DNA from: Hyphomicrobiales bacterium
GTDB taxonomy: Bacteria; Pseudomonadota; Alphaproteobacteria; Rhizobiales; Beijerinckiaceae
NCBI GenBank assembly: GCA_026400535.1
Contig: JAPLOU010000042.1
Coordinates: forward strand, 34,063 to 98,062
Length of the DNA stretch: 64,000 bases
Direction of reading: 5' to 3'
The stretch's first letter is position 1, and each line of letters starts with the position of its first letter. Positions 25,855 to 35,621 of this stretch are shown one piece after another. The notes beneath the pieces were generated by a model. The model had not been told where the DNA came from. It did no database searches and saw only the letters and a program-made list of their open reading frames with translations. Made by a program: the position numbers and the translations under genes.

Positions 25855-26565
25855 CTACGCAACGAAGGGAATGCGGCTACGCACCGCGATGCGGTCCACG
25901 CCCACGTCACAGGCATAAACAAGCACCTCGACCCCGCGCGCTATGGCCCGTTCCAGCGCGGCCTGATATGCGCCATCGATGTCGCCGGCAATGGCAAAGC
26001 GCTCGCCCTGCATCTGCACGATGAACAGCATGACGGCCCTGTGACCGGCATCGACCATGTCCCCCAGCTCCTCCAGATGCTTGGCCCCCCGGCTCGTCAC
26101 CGAATCCGGGAACTCGACCAGCCCGGCCTGGCGCATCAGGTGGACATTCTTGACCTCGACATAGGCAGCAGGACGGCCCTCTCCCGAAAGAAGCAGGTCG
26201 ATCCGGCTGTTCCTGCCATAGGCAACCTCGCGCCGGAGCGTCTCGTATCCCGCAAGATCGGGGATGAGGCCCTGCCCGATCGCCTCTTCGGCCAGCCTGT
26301 TGGGATTCGTCGTGTCGATCGAGACAAGCTGCGGCCCGATCCAGCCGAAATCGACTTCGATCAAAGTCCATGAATGCCTGAGCTTCCGCTTCGGATCGTC
26401 CGACACCGACAGCCAGACGCGTGAGCCAGGCGCACTCAACCCCATCATCGAGCCTGGATTGGCGCAATGCGCGGTGACGGTCTCGCCGCTGTCGAGCAGC
26501 ACGTCCGCGAGGAAGCGCTTGTAGCGCCGGATCAGGCGGCCGGTGATGAGAGGTGGCAGGTTCAT
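25855..26565 (-). CDS. sfsA: Sugar fermentation stimulation protein SfsA
   Basis: A 236-residue protein of the SfsA family: an N-terminal [13 protein letters not shown] segment with OB-like fold, the AHCANPGSM motif, and a nuclease-like C-terminal domain with [17 protein letters not shown] and a [16 protein letters not shown] signature. SfsA has a nuclease-like domain and was named for effects on maltose metabolism; its true biochemical role is not settled. The start at 26565 (MNLPPL) matches the family. Confidence 0.95.
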   Translation of the reverse strand: MNLPPLITGRLIRRYKRFLADVLLDSGETVTAHCANPGSMMGLSAPGSRVWLSVSDDPKRKLRHSWTLIEVDFGWIGPQLVSIDTTNPNRLAEEAIGQGLIPDLAGYETLRREVAYGRNSRIDLLLSGEGRPAAYVEVKNVHLMRQAGLVEFPDSVTSRGAKHLEELGDMVDAGHRAVMLFIVQMQGERFAIAGDIDGAYQAALERAIARGVEVLVYACDVGVDRIAVRSRIPFVA

Positions 26566-26664
26566 CGCTTGTTTCCCCTTGTCTGCGATGGACCGCATCA
26601 CTACCACACCAGCATAGGATCGACGACCTCCCGGCCGCTCATCCCGCCACTGCAGGACCATACC

Positions 26665-27405
26665 ATGTCAACCAGCCCCATCATCACCGCCGCCCTCCTG
26701 ATCATCGGCGATGAGATTCTCTCGGGCCGGACCAAGGACAAGAACATCGGCCACATCGCCGAGTACATGACCAACATCGGCATCGACCTGAAAGAGGTGA
26801 GGGTCGTCCCCGATGAGGAAGACGACATCATCGCGGCCCTGAATGCGCTGAGAACGCGCTATACCTATGTCTTCACCACCGGCGGCATCGGACCGACCCA
26901 TGACGACATCACCGCCGATTGCGTCGCCAAGGCGTTCGGGGTGCCGATCGACGTCGACCAGCGCGCCGTCGCCATCATGCTGGAACGCTTCAAGCCCGAG
27001 GAACTGAACGAGGCGCGCCTGCGCATGGCCCGTATCCCGCAGGGCGGTGAACTGGTACATAACGCCTACAACAAGGTGCCCGGCTTCCGGATCGGCAACG
27101 TCATCGTCATGGCGGGCGTTCCGGTGATCATGCAAGCCATGCTGGATGCCGTCGCGCCGACATTGCAGACGGGCGTGAAGCTTCTGTCCGAGAGCGTCCG
27201 CGCCGATATGAAGGAAGGCGACCTCGGCACGCCGCTGCGCGAAATCGCCAAGGCACATCCCGATACCATGATCGGCTCCTATCCGTTCTGGGACGAGACA
27301 GGCCAGCCCAACACCAACCTGATCGTCCGCTCGCGCGATCCTGTTGCGCTGGCGGCTGCAATGATGGCGGTGAAGGCCATGCTGGCCGGGTTGCAGGCCT
27401 CCTGA
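26665..27405 (+). CDS. CinA-like molybdopterin-binding-domain protein
   Basis: A 246-residue protein with the MoaB/Mog fold: [15 protein letters not shown] at the N-terminus, [13 protein letters not shown], and a [11 protein letters not shown] segment. This is the short, COG1058-type relative of CinA without the C-terminal nicotinamide-nucleotide amidase domain. Related proteins hydrolyse ADP-ribose or CoA-like compounds, so a house-cleaning role is possible but not shown. The ATG at 26665 has AGGA upstream. It is divergent from sfsA. Confidence 0.9.
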   Translation: MSTSPIITAALLIIGDEILSGRTKDKNIGHIAEYMTNIGIDLKEVRVVPDEEDDIIAALNALRTRYTYVFTTGGIGPTHDDITADCVAKAFGVPIDVDQRAVAIMLERFKPEELNEARLRMARIPQGGELVHNAYNKVPGFRIGNVIVMAGVPVIMQAMLDAVAPTLQTGVKLLSESVRADMKEGDLGTPLREIAKAHPDTMIGSYPFWDETGQPNTNLIVRSRDPVALAAAMMAVKAMLAGLQAS

Positions 27406-27463
27406 CAGCCTTGTGATTCCGCCTGTCCTTGGCGCAGCGCGCCCGAACCGGCATCTTCACGCC

Positions 27464-28792
27464 ATGACCACTTCGCTCTCGAAACGCACCGTCCTGCGTG
27501 GCGGTCTTGCCAGCGCCGCCCTGATCGGCATGCGCACTCGCCTGTTCTGTGCGGATGTCGACGTGCTGATCGTCGGGGCGGGGGCAGCCGGCATCAGCGC
27601 TGCGCATGAAGTCCGGAAGCTGGGCTTGAGCTTCCACCTGATCGAGGCCCGCGACCGCATCGGAGGGCGTGCCTTCACCGATGCGTCACTGGGCGCTTCC
27701 TTTGATGCCGGCGCGGAAATCATCCATTTCGCCGAGGCCAACCCTTGGGTCGAGATTGCGCGGGAGCTTGGGGTTGAACTTGATCTTTCCGGAGGGCGCA
27801 TGGGCGGCTGGCAAGTTTTCAGCGGTGGCAAGCCGCTGGGCATGCTGGAGCGCGGCCGCCGCTGGCAGGCCTTCCGTGAGATGGAGGCGCGCATGGCCGC
27901 GGTCGAGCGCGCGGGCATCGACATGTCGCTGGCGGACGCAGTCGCCGATCTGGAGCCGGACCAGCGCGCCATTGCGCGCTCCGGCCTGCTGCTTGTCCTG
28001 GGCGAGGACGGCGAGCGCATCTCGGTGCTCGACAACCAGCAACTCTGGAACGGTGCGGACTACACCACACGCGACGGCTATGGCGCGCTTGTCACGGCCT
28101 ATGGACGGGACCTGCCGGTCACGCTCTCGGTCCGCGCCGACATCATCCGCTGGGGCGATGGCGGCGTGCAGGCCGAGACATCTGCCGGCACGATCCGGGC
28201 ACGAGCCGCAATCGTCACGGTCCCTGTAGGGGTCCTCAACAGCGGGGCGATCCGTTTCGTGCCGGACCTGCCTCCAGGAACACAGGGCGCGCTCGCCGGC
28301 ATAGGCATGGGCGCCTTGACCAAGATCGCGCTGCGCCTGAACGGCGAGCGCTTTGCTCTCAACGACTCGACCACGCTCATGGACGGCACGCGCTCCGACG
28401 CGATGACCATGATCGAGGTCCTCCCCGACGCAAAGCCCCTCGCCGTCGCCATCTGTGGCGGCGATTTCGCCCGTGGCCTCGGCAGGGCCGGGGAAGCTGC
28501 GGCCATCGCCCATGTCACGGATGTGCTGGCGGGCATGCTCGGCAGCGCCGTGCGCCGTGCCGTGACCGGCGGCCGTCTCGCCTCTTGGTGGACCGAGCCA
28601 CTGTCGCAGGGCGCCTATTCGGTTTGCCGTCCTGGCCAGAGCGGTGCCCGCCGAGCGCTGGCCGAGCCCGTTGCGCTTCGCCTTTGGTTCGCTGGCGAGG
28701 CAACGGCGGGCGGCGGCGCGATGACCGTCGGCGGCGCAACCTTGTCGGCCCGCAAGGCCGCGCGCGAATGCGCCGCGAGGCTCAAGGCCTGA
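27464..28792 (+). CDS. Flavin monoamine oxidase-like FAD oxidoreductase
   Basis: A 442-residue flavoprotein with VGAGAAGISAAHEV (dinucleotide fold) at about residues 37-50, EARDRIGGRAFT, a VPVGVLNSG segment and the C-terminal FAD motif LWFAGEATA. The N-terminus (SKRTVLRGGLASAALIGM) looks like a short signal or Tat-like signal without the double arginine, so export is unsure. The fold is that of amine oxidases; the physiological amine or other substrate is unknown. Confidence 0.85.
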   Translation: MTTSLSKRTVLRGGLASAALIGMRTRLFCADVDVLIVGAGAAGISAAHEVRKLGLSFHLIEARDRIGGRAFTDASLGASFDAGAEIIHFAEANPWVEIARELGVELDLSGGRMGGWQVFSGGKPLGMLERGRRWQAFREMEARMAAVERAGIDMSLADAVADLEPDQRAIARSGLLLVLGEDGERISVLDNQQLWNGADYTTRDGYGALVTAYGRDLPVTLSVRADIIRWGDGGVQAETSAGTIRARAAIVTVPVGVLNSGAIRFVPDLPPGTQGALAGIGMGALTKIALRLNGERFALNDSTTLMDGTRSDAMTMIEVLPDAKPLAVAICGGDFARGLGRAGEAAAIAHVTDVLAGMLGSAVRRAVTGGRLASWWTEPLSQGAYSVCRPGQSGARRALAEPVALRLWFAGEATAGGGAMTVGGATLSARKAARECAARLKA

Positions 28793-28904
28793 GATTCAGA
28801 TTTCCGAAACCATGGGCCGGTAGACTCATGCGGAATGGATATTGGGTGAGTGCGTGTTGCAAGGCGTTGATCTTCTGGCCGGACGGGCGCATCAGGCCTC
28901 CCCC

Positions 28905-29720
28905 ATGATGGCGCGCTCCCCCGTCATTCTTGTGTTCGATTCCGGGCTTGGCGGCCTTACTGTCTTCACGCAGATCGTGAAAGCCCGCCCTGACGCCCGC
29001 TTTGTGTACGTCGCCGATGACGCAGCCTTCCCCTATGGCGCATGGCCCGAGGCCGAACTGATCGAACGCATCACGGCGCTGATCGGCCGCCTGATCACCG
29101 CCCATGAGCCGGACTGCGTCGTAGTCGCCTGCAACACAGCCTCAACGCTGGCCTTGCCTGCCTTGCGCGGGCGCCATGGCCTGCCCTTCGTCGGCACAGT
29201 ACCCGCGGTCAAGACGGCCGCCGAACGGTCGGCGAGCCGCATCTTCAGCGTCCTGGCGACGCCGGGCACGGTGGCACGCGACTACACCCGAAGCCTGATC
29301 GGGAGCTTTGCCGCCGATTGCGATGTGACGCTGGTTGGCTCCGCCCGGCTTGCCGCGCTGGCGGAAAGCCACATGCGCGGCGAAATCGTCGCTGACGACG
29401 CCATTCTCGCCGAAATCGTGCCATGCTTCGTCACGCGCGAGACAGGCCGCACGGACGTTGTCACCCTCTCATGCACGCATTATCCGCTGCTGCTGCCGCG
29501 CCTTCAGGCGCTTGCGCCCTGGCCGGTGACATGGATCGACCCTGCCCCTGCAATCGCGCGGCGCATCGGCCATCTGCTCGGGCAGGCCCCGTCCGATCGG
29601 CCGGATGGCGAGGCGGTGATCGGATTCACGGCCGGCGCGCCAAACAAGGCCCTTGCCCCAGTGCTGGAGGCGTTCGGCTTTGAGCGCCTGCTGGCCGATC
29701 CGCTTAAAGCGGCAAAATAG
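28905..29720 (+). CDS. murI: Glutamate racemase
   Basis: Makes D-glutamate for peptidoglycan, in the cytoplasm. The 271-residue protein contains both catalytic cysteines: C76 in VACNTAST and C190 in SCTHYPLLLP, plus an FDSGLGGLTV N-terminal motif and YVADDAAFPYG. The start is one of two adjacent ATGs (28905 or 28908). It is upstream of rpsD with 210 bases between, in which a candidate promoter lies. Confidence 0.96.
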   Translation: MMARSPVILVFDSGLGGLTVFTQIVKARPDARFVYVADDAAFPYGAWPEAELIERITALIGRLITAHEPDCVVVACNTASTLALPALRGRHGLPFVGTVPAVKTAAERSASRIFSVLATPGTVARDYTRSLIGSFAADCDVTLVGSARLAALAESHMRGEIVADDAILAEIVPCFVTRETGRTDVVTLSCTHYPLLLPRLQALAPWPVTWIDPAPAIARRIGHLLGQAPSDRPDGEAVIGFTAGAPNKALAPVLEAFGFERLLADPLKAAK

Positions 29721-29741
29721 AGCCGGCTTCGCCATTTCGCG

Positions 29742-29770
29742 TTGACATTGCCCGGTGTTCGTGGCTTTAA
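29742..29770 (+). promoter_or_regulatory. Candidate sigma-70 promoter of rpsD
   Basis: TTGACA at 29742-29747 and CTTTAA at 29765-29770 are separated by 17 bases, about 160 bases ahead of the rpsD start. The -35 box is perfect, the -10 box is weak. No hairpin leader with a known ribosomal protein site was clear. Confidence 0.4.
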
Positions 29771-29930
29771 GCACCGCGTCGCGCGGGTCAGTAATGGCCC
29801 GCGTGACTATTTCCGCACCCGTGAACCCGCTGAGCATCAGTGGGGTTCTGTCGCCGGTCTCAGGTTTTGGCCTGGAACATGGAATAGGAGGGGCGGTCCT
29901 CAATCTCGCACCCAAGAGGACACGCGAAAC

Positions 29931-30548
29931 ATGTCGAAGCGCCACGCCGCGAAATACAAGATCGATCGCCGTATGGGTCAAAACATCTGGGGACGTCCGA
30001 AGTCGCCAGTCAACCGTCGTGAATATGGTCCGGGCCAGCACGGCCAGCGCCGCAAGGGCAAGATGAGTGACTTCGGCACGCAGCTGCGCGCCAAGCAGAA
30101 GCTCAAAGGCTACTACGGCTCGATCTCCGAGCGCCAGTTCCGTGGCTACTATGCCGAAGCCGTCCGCATGAAGGGCGACTCGGGCGAGAACCTCGTCGGC
30201 CTTCTCGAGTGCCGTCTGGACGCCGTGGTCTACCGCGCGAAGTTCGTACCGACCGTGTTCGCGGCCCGGCAATTCGTCAATCATGGCCACGTCACTGTCA
30301 ACGGTCGCAAGGTCAACATCCCGAGCTTCGCCGTGAAGCCGGGCGATGTCGTTGCGGTGAAGGAAGCCTCGCGCCAGATGATCCTGGTGCTCGAAGCGGT
30401 CGGCCTGGCCGAGCGCGATGTGCCAGACTATCTAGAAACCGACCACAACAAGATGACCACCAAGCTGGCCCGCGTTCCGACGCTGACCGATGTGCCGTAT
30501 CCGGTGCAGATGGAACCCAACCTGGTCGTCGAATTCTATTCGCGCTGA
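29931..30548 (+). CDS. rpsD: 30S ribosomal protein S4
   Basis: Primary 16S rRNA-binding protein that starts small-subunit assembly. The 205-residue sequence is typical: [14 protein letters not shown] near the start, [13 protein letters not shown], and the S4 RNA-binding domain ending [16 protein letters not shown] strong AGAGGA site lies 10 bases upstream of the ATG, and a GC-rich terminator follows. It forms a single-gene unit here. Confidence 0.99.
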   Translation: MSKRHAAKYKIDRRMGQNIWGRPKSPVNRREYGPGQHGQRRKGKMSDFGTQLRAKQKLKGYYGSISERQFRGYYAEAVRMKGDSGENLVGLLECRLDAVVYRAKFVPTVFAARQFVNHGHVTVNGRKVNIPSFAVKPGDVVAVKEASRQMILVLEAVGLAERDVPDYLETDHNKMTTKLARVPTLTDVPYPVQMEPNLVVEFYSR

Positions 30549-30568
30549 TCCTCTTGGGCTGGAAACAC

Positions 30569-30598
30569 GAAAGCCGCCCTTCCGGGCGGCTTTCTTGT
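30569..30598 (+). terminator. Rho-independent terminator of rpsD
   Basis: An 11-bp perfect stem (GAAAGCCGCCC / GGGCGGCTTTC) with a TTCC loop begins 20 bases after the rpsD stop and is followed by TTGTTG. The A/T-rich outer stem makes it fit to work on both strands, also ending the convergent Spy-like gene. Confidence 0.9.
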
Positions 30599-30626
30599 TG
30601 TTCGGAGGGAGTGCCGGTGGTGTGCC

Positions 30627-31106
30627 TCAGCCACGTTCGCGCCCGCGTCCGCCGGGCATCGCCCTGCGCACGATGTCCTTCTGCGAGGCGTCGAGCGTGG
30701 CCCACAGCGGCTTCACCGCTGCGGACAACTCGCGCATGTTCGTGGCCCCGCGCGCGGCGCGCTCGGACATCATGTCGAGCCGATCGGGCAGCTCGGCATT
30801 GCGGAAGCGCTGGCCATTGCTTGCGCGGAAGGCGCGGCGCTCCTGCTGCATCTTGCCCAGCTGGGCCTGGACGGGGCCCCAGAGCTCTTCCTGCGCCGGC
30901 GTCAGCCTGAGCTCGCTCTTGAGGGCTTCGACCCTGCGCTTCATCCGCTCTTCCATCCGGGAGGCGCGGCGCTCCATCCGGTCCATGCGCTGTTCGGCAC
31001 GCGGCTGCTCGCCCGGCCCCGGCGCGGCAGGGGCCTGGGCATAGGCGACAGCGCCAAAAAGGGTCAGTCCGGTGGCCGCAACGATGGCAAGGCGCTTGAA
31101 TGACAT
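30627..31106 (-). CDS. Spy/CpxP-like periplasmic protein (LTXXQ motif)
   Basis: A 159-residue exported protein with a signal peptide (cleavage after AYA at about residue 21), a Pro/Glu/Arg-rich linker, then a helical region containing RLTPAQEELW, the LTXXQ motif of Spy/CpxP-like periplasmic chaperones. A second pair of helices follows. GGAG lies seven bases before the ATG at 31106. Spy-type proteins bind unfolded proteins or act as stress sensors with metal; which applies here is not known. The upstream frame is long but antisense-like and is excluded. Confidence 0.85.
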   Translation of the reverse strand: MSFKRLAIVAATGLTLFGAVAYAQAPAAPGPGEQPRAEQRMDRMERRASRMEERMKRRVEALKSELRLTPAQEELWGPVQAQLGKMQQERRAFRASNGQRFRNAELPDRLDMMSERAARGATNMRELSAAVKPLWATLDASQKDIVRRAMPGGRGRERG

Positions 31107-31244
31107 GGGTGATCTCCTGATGGGTTCGGGTTTCTTGATGAACAAACCATGCGACCGCGGCGCTTTCACGGCGATGGCAACGGGATGAAACTTGTGTAAT
31201 CTTTGTCGCTGACGCCTTGCGCAAGACATGCTAGCGGAACGCCA

Positions 31245-32057
31245 ATGTCGACCGATGCTTTCCTGTCCATGTTCGGCGTGCGCGAGGCGCATGACCCCAT
31301 CGATCCCATGAAGGCGGCCCAGAGCGCGCGACGCGGCGCCCTGCCCCGGCGCTTCTACCGAGAGGCGCAGGCCGAGTGGCGCTGCGGCCACTGGCATCTG
31401 CTACTGGACGGAAAGGCCGCGAAAACACCCAAACGCATTGCCCTCGCCGTGACAAACAGGGCAGTCGCGGAAGCCCTCGCCGCCGAATGGAATGCGCAGG
31501 CCGACGTTCTGGACCCCCTGCACATGCCGTTGACCCGGCTTGTCAATGCCGCCCTCGACGGCGTGGCAAACGAGGCCGAGGCGGTTCGCGCCGATATCGT
31601 GCGCTACGCTGGCACGGACCTGATCTGCTATCGCGCGGCCTCGCCGATCGAACTGGCGGAACGACAGGCCCGCATCTGGGATCCGATCCTGGGCTGGGCA
31701 AAGGCGACGCTGGGCGTCCGGCTCAAGACTGCAGCAGGGATCGTTCACGTCACGCAGGCCGACGGCGAACTTTCCAGGGTCGCGGCGGCGGTGGCGACCG
31801 TGCCGTCTCCGGTGCCGCTCGCGGCCCTCAGCACGGTGACGACGCTTGGCGGGTCCGCCATGATTGCGCTGGCGCTCGCCCACAGGGCTTTGGCCCCGGA
31901 CGAAGCCTGGGCCGCTACCCATGTCGACGAGCATTACCAGGCCGAGGTCTGGGGCGCCGATCAGGAGGCCCTCCAGCGGCAGCAGCATCGCCGCCGGGAA
32001 TTCGATGCCGCAGCGCTGGCATTGGCCAGTTGGCAACCGGCCTCAGCGCAGGAGTAG
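31245..32057 (+). CDS. ATP12-type F1-ATPase assembly chaperone
   Basis: A 270-residue protein of the ATP12 family, which in mitochondria binds the F1 alpha subunit during assembly. Landmarks are the RRFYREAQAE segment, LDGKAAKTPKR, AEALAAEWNAQ, the MPLTRLVNAALD helix, DLICYRA, and a C-terminal DEHYQAEVWG. It is common in alphaproteobacteria. The next gene, a dipeptidase, starts 3 bases after the stop. Confidence 0.95.
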   Translation: MSTDAFLSMFGVREAHDPIDPMKAAQSARRGALPRRFYREAQAEWRCGHWHLLLDGKAAKTPKRIALAVTNRAVAEALAAEWNAQADVLDPLHMPLTRLVNAALDGVANEAEAVRADIVRYAGTDLICYRAASPIELAERQARIWDPILGWAKATLGVRLKTAAGIVHVTQADGELSRVAAAVATVPSPVPLAALSTVTTLGGSAMIALALAHRALAPDEAWAATHVDEHYQAEVWGADQEALQRQQHRRREFDAAALALASWQPASAQE

Positions 32058-32060
32058 CAG

Positions 32061-33290
32061 ATGGGTCTCGCAAAGGACGTCGGACGCAAGGATGCCGCCT
32101 ACAAGCGGGCCGTCGACATGCTGAAGAAAACCGCCATGATCGACGGCCACAATGACCTGCCCTGGGTGATCCGGCGGGCCGCCAATGGCGATCTGGCGCG
32201 GTTCGACCTGACGAAGGTCCATCCCGAGACCGACACCGACATTCCGCGCCTCAAGGCCGGCATGGTGACCGTGCAGGTGATGGCGGCGTTCCTGCCCAGC
32301 GAAATCGCGAACCCGGCAACGGTGACGCTCGAGCAGATCGACCTGGTCCGCCGCATCGAAGTCCGCCACAGCGACGTCTTTCTGCCGATCCGCCGCTCCA
32401 CGGACATCACCGCGGCAAAGCGCAAGGGCAAGATCGGCTCGCTGATCTCGGTGGAAGGAACGGTCGGCTGCGAAGGCTCGCTCGCCCCGATCCGCATATG
32501 GCACCAGCTTGGCGTGCGCCTCATCACACTCTGCCACAATGGCTCCCTGCCCTGGGTGGATTCGTCGACGGACAGGCCGAAGGCGGGCGGCCTCGCCCCC
32601 TTCGGCAAGGAGCTCGTCGCCGAACTCAACCGCCTCGGCATCATCATCGATCTGTCGCACGCGTCGGTCGAGGCCGCCCATGCGGTGATCGCGGCATCGA
32701 GCGCGCCGGTCGTGCTGTCCCATTCGAACGCGCACGCGCTCTGCCCGCATCCGCGCAACGCGCCCGACGATCTGATCAAGGCCGTGGCCGCGTCCGATGG
32801 CGTGATCATGGCGACCTTCGTGCCCTCTTTCATCAATCCCGATCTCTGGAGCCGGATCGAGAAGGCCAAGAGCGCCCGCTGGCCCGGCGCAACACCAGCG
32901 GAACGGGCCGCGATGCAGGATCTGCCTGAATCCGAGACCGGGCCCCTCCCGCTTGCGACGCTGGCGCAGTACTGTGACCATGTCGAATACCTGCTGAAGC
33001 TCGTGGGGCCGGATCATGTCGGCATCGGTGGGGATTTTTACGGCGGCGAGACGCCGGTTGGGCTTGAAGACGCGACGGTCTATCCCTCCTTGTTCGCCGA
33101 ACTCATCCGCCGGGGCCATGGCGAGCAGGTTCTCTCCCGCGTCGCGGGCGCCAACTTCCTGCGCGTGATGCGCAAGGTCGAGCGCAACGGCCGGCAGATC
33201 GAGAAGGACGCGAGGCCGGCGCCGAAGACGCGCGCTCGCCGCCCGGTCCGGCGCAAGGTCGCCCTCTTCGTGAAATCCGCGTCCCGCTGA
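32061..33290 (+). CDS. M19 family membrane-type dipeptidase
   Basis: A zinc dipeptidase of 409 residues. The metal-binding set is present: the DGHNDLPW N-terminal motif (His and Asp), a bridging Glu in ISVEG, His in LSHAS and LSHSN, and Asp in GIGGDFYGG. The last 35 residues are very basic (APKTRARRPVRRK) and outside the family, perhaps for membrane or nucleic acid contact. No signal peptide is seen. The gene begins 3 bases after the ATP12 gene and is followed 9 bases later by an alpha/beta hydrolase, suggesting an operon. Confidence 0.92.
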   Translation: MGLAKDVGRKDAAYKRAVDMLKKTAMIDGHNDLPWVIRRAANGDLARFDLTKVHPETDTDIPRLKAGMVTVQVMAAFLPSEIANPATVTLEQIDLVRRIEVRHSDVFLPIRRSTDITAAKRKGKIGSLISVEGTVGCEGSLAPIRIWHQLGVRLITLCHNGSLPWVDSSTDRPKAGGLAPFGKELVAELNRLGIIIDLSHASVEAAHAVIAASSAPVVLSHSNAHALCPHPRNAPDDLIKAVAASDGVIMATFVPSFINPDLWSRIEKAKSARWPGATPAERAAMQDLPESETGPLPLATLAQYCDHVEYLLKLVGPDHVGIGGDFYGGETPVGLEDATVYPSLFAELIRRGHGEQVLSRVAGANFLRVMRKVERNGRQIEKDARPAPKTRARRPVRRKVALFVKSASR

Positions 33291-33299
33291 CCTGTCCCC

Positions 33300-34064
33300 A
33301 TGCAGACTTTTTCCTCCTCGGGCGTGGCGATTGCTTTCCTTGATGTCGCGCCCACCGCACCGGACCGGCACGAGCCGATCATCCTGGTCCATGGTTTCGC
33401 CTCCAACCACGCGGTCAACTGGGTCAATACCGGCTGGGTCAGGCTGCTGGCGGCCGATGGCCGGCGCGTGATCGCTCTCGACAACCGCGGCCATGGCAGG
33501 AGCGAGCGCCTGTATGACCCGGCAGCCTATGCCGCGCCGGTGATGGCGCGTGACGTTCTTAACCTGATGGACCATCTTGGCATCGCCCGCACCGATGTGA
33601 TGGGCTATTCGATGGGCGCGCGCATAACGGCTTTCCTGGCCCACGCGCATCCCGGGCGCGTGCGCGCTGCCCTACTCGGCGGCCTTGGCATCAAGCTGGT
33701 TGACGGTGTCGGCCTTCCACCAACCATCGCCGACGCCATGGAGGCGGACAGCCTCGCCGATCTGACAGATCCGACACAGCGCATGTTCCGCGCCTTCGCC
33801 GAAGCCACCGGCTGCGATCTGAGGGCCATGGCCGCCTGCATTCGCGGCTCGCGCCAGACGATGGAGGAGGCTGAGGTCCGCAGCATCAATCTGCCTGTCC
33901 TGGTCTCGGTCGGCACGGTCGATCATGTCGCAGGCCCGGCGGCGCCGCTGGCCGCATTGCTGCCACAGGGGCGGATGCTTGATATCCCCGGTCGCGACCA
34001 TAATTTGGCGGTCGGCGACCGCATCCACAAGGACGGCGTGATTGAATTTCTCCATGCCTTGTGA
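33300..34064 (+). CDS. Alpha/beta hydrolase (first of two)
   Basis: A 254-residue hydrolase with HGFASN as the oxyanion HG motif, the nucleophile S104 in GYSMGA, a likely acid in VGTVDHVAG and the catalytic His in RDHNLAVGD. It starts 9 bases after the dipeptidase stop, so it is probably co-transcribed. The substrate is unknown; the sequence is near those of esterase-type members with an internal cap. Confidence 0.9.
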   Translation: MQTFSSSGVAIAFLDVAPTAPDRHEPIILVHGFASNHAVNWVNTGWVRLLAADGRRVIALDNRGHGRSERLYDPAAYAAPVMARDVLNLMDHLGIARTDVMGYSMGARITAFLAHAHPGRVRAALLGGLGIKLVDGVGLPPTIADAMEADSLADLTDPTQRMFRAFAEATGCDLRAMAACIRGSRQTMEEAEVRSINLPVLVSVGTVDHVAGPAAPLAALLPQGRMLDIPGRDHNLAVGDRIHKDGVIEFLHAL

Positions 34065-34131
34065 CCGGCAGTCCCGCAGCCCGGTTCCTCGAGGCTTGCG
34101 GCATTCCAATCCCCTGTTCTGATGGTCGTTG

Positions 34132-35037
34132 ATGACGGAAACGGCAACTGCACCCATGATCATGACCCAGGCGACCTTTCGGGGCGTCGATCACAACCGT
34201 CTCGTGGCGACGGTCTACGGCAGTGGCGGTCCACCCGTCCTGCTGCTCCATGGCGGCGGCCAGACGCGGCGCGCCTGGCACCGCACGGGTCTTGCACTGG
34301 GCCATGACCGGCAGGTGGTCGCCCTTGACCAGCGCGGCCACGGCCAAAGCGACTGGGTTGCGGACGGCGCCTATGCCTTTCCCGATTACGCACGCGACGC
34401 ACAGACCGTGGCGGCCGAGATCGGCAGGAATACCGGATTGAGGCCGGCGGTGATCGGCGCCTCGCTGGGCGGCATTTCCGCGCTGCTGGCGCTCGATGCA
34501 CCGGATGACCCGGCCTTTTCCGCACTCTGCATGGTGGATGTGGTGCCGGACATGAGCCCGGACGGGCTCGACGCGATCCAGGGCTTTATGCGCGCCCATG
34601 CGGCAGACGGCTTTGCCTCTGTCGAGGAGGCGGCAGATACGGTGGCGGCCTATCTGCCCCATCGCAAGCGGCCTAAGTCGCTGGACGGGCTGCGCCGCAA
34701 CCTCCGGCATGATCCGGATGGCCGCTGGCGCTGGCACTGGGACCCCCGCTTTCTCGACGGGCCGCGTTCGGTCAACGCCGTCTGGGACGAGGTCCGCGAC
34801 GCGCTGATGGCGCAGGCCGCAAGGCTCACGATTCCGGGCCTGCTGGTCCGCGGCGCCTTCAGCGAACTTGTCACGGAGGACGCAGCCGCCGACTTCCTCA
34901 AGATCGCCCGCGGCATGACCAGCGTCAACGTGGCCAAGGCGCGCCACATGGTGGCCGGCGACAGTAATGACGACTTCATCGCCGCAATTGGCGATTTCCT
35001 CGCCACCGTCACACCGCTGCCCGCAACGAAAGCCTGA
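34132..35037 (+). CDS. Alpha/beta hydrolase (second of two)
   Basis: A 301-residue hydrolase with HGGGQTRRAW (oxyanion loop), D in LDQRGHGQSD, nucleophile S111 in GASLGG and His in ARHMVAGD. It shares only general fold features with the previous gene, so it is not a recent duplicate. The ATG at 34132 is used; a TTG directly before it is possible. The gene for a gamma carbonic anhydrase follows 4 bases after its stop. Confidence 0.9.
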   Translation: MTETATAPMIMTQATFRGVDHNRLVATVYGSGGPPVLLLHGGGQTRRAWHRTGLALGHDRQVVALDQRGHGQSDWVADGAYAFPDYARDAQTVAAEIGRNTGLRPAVIGASLGGISALLALDAPDDPAFSALCMVDVVPDMSPDGLDAIQGFMRAHAADGFASVEEAADTVAAYLPHRKRPKSLDGLRRNLRHDPDGRWRWHWDPRFLDGPRSVNAVWDEVRDALMAQAARLTIPGLLVRGAFSELVTEDAAADFLKIARGMTSVNVAKARHMVAGDSNDDFIAAIGDFLATVTPLPATKA

Positions 35038-35041
35038 ACCG

Positions 35042-35572
35042 ATGCCGATCTATGCGCTTGGCGATGCAACGCCGACCCTCCCCGCCCGCGGCGCCTTCTG
35101 GATCGCGCCCGATGCCCAGGTCATCGGCCGCGTCGAACTGCACGTGGATGTCGGCATCTGGTTCGGCGCCACCCTGCGCGGCGACAATGAGCTGATCCGG
35201 ATCGGCGCGCGCTCAAATATCCAGGAGCGCTGCATGCTGCACACCGACATCGGTTCGCCGCTCACCGTTGGCACGGATTGTACCATCGGCCACCATGCGA
35301 TCCTGCATGGCTGCACCATCGGCGACAATACGCTGGTCGGCATGGGTGCGATCATCCTCAATAATGCGCGGATCGGGAAGAACTGCCTCGTTGGCGCCGG
35401 CGCACTGGTCACCGAGAGCAAGGACTTCCCCGATAATTCGCTGATTGTCGGCTCCCCGGCCCGCGCCATCCGCACGCTGGACGACGCCGCCGTCGCGCGG
35501 GTGACGGCCAGCGCTGCCAACTATGTCGCGAACTGGCAGCGGTTTTCGGCGGGGCTGAGGCAGGTCGGGTGA
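35042..35572 (+). CDS. Gamma carbonic anhydrase family protein
   Basis: A 176-residue left-handed beta-helix protein with hexapeptide repeats. Metal-binding histidines of the gamma class are present in QERCMLHTDIG and in IGHHAILHG, along with the conserved Arg and Asp near GDNELIRIGARSNIQ. Family members may act as carbonic anhydrases or have lost the activity; it is often annotated as ferripyochelin-binding or PaaY-like. It follows the hydrolase gene by 4 bases. Confidence 0.92.
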   Translation: MPIYALGDATPTLPARGAFWIAPDAQVIGRVELHVDVGIWFGATLRGDNELIRIGARSNIQERCMLHTDIGSPLTVGTDCTIGHHAILHGCTIGDNTLVGMGAIILNNARIGKNCLVGAGALVTESKDFPDNSLIVGSPARAIRTLDDAAVARVTASAANYVANWQRFSAGLRQVG

Positions 35573-35621
35573 GGCGCGCGGGCGACGGTTAGCGATGGTC
35601 ACCGATGATCGGGCGAGAACG

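Noticed and set aside
32043..33650. 535-codon minus strand frame opposite the M19 dipeptidase
   Set aside because: It is the mirror frame of a GC-rich real gene; the dipeptidase has all its catalytic motifs, and the antisense product is full of His/Arg/Gly runs.
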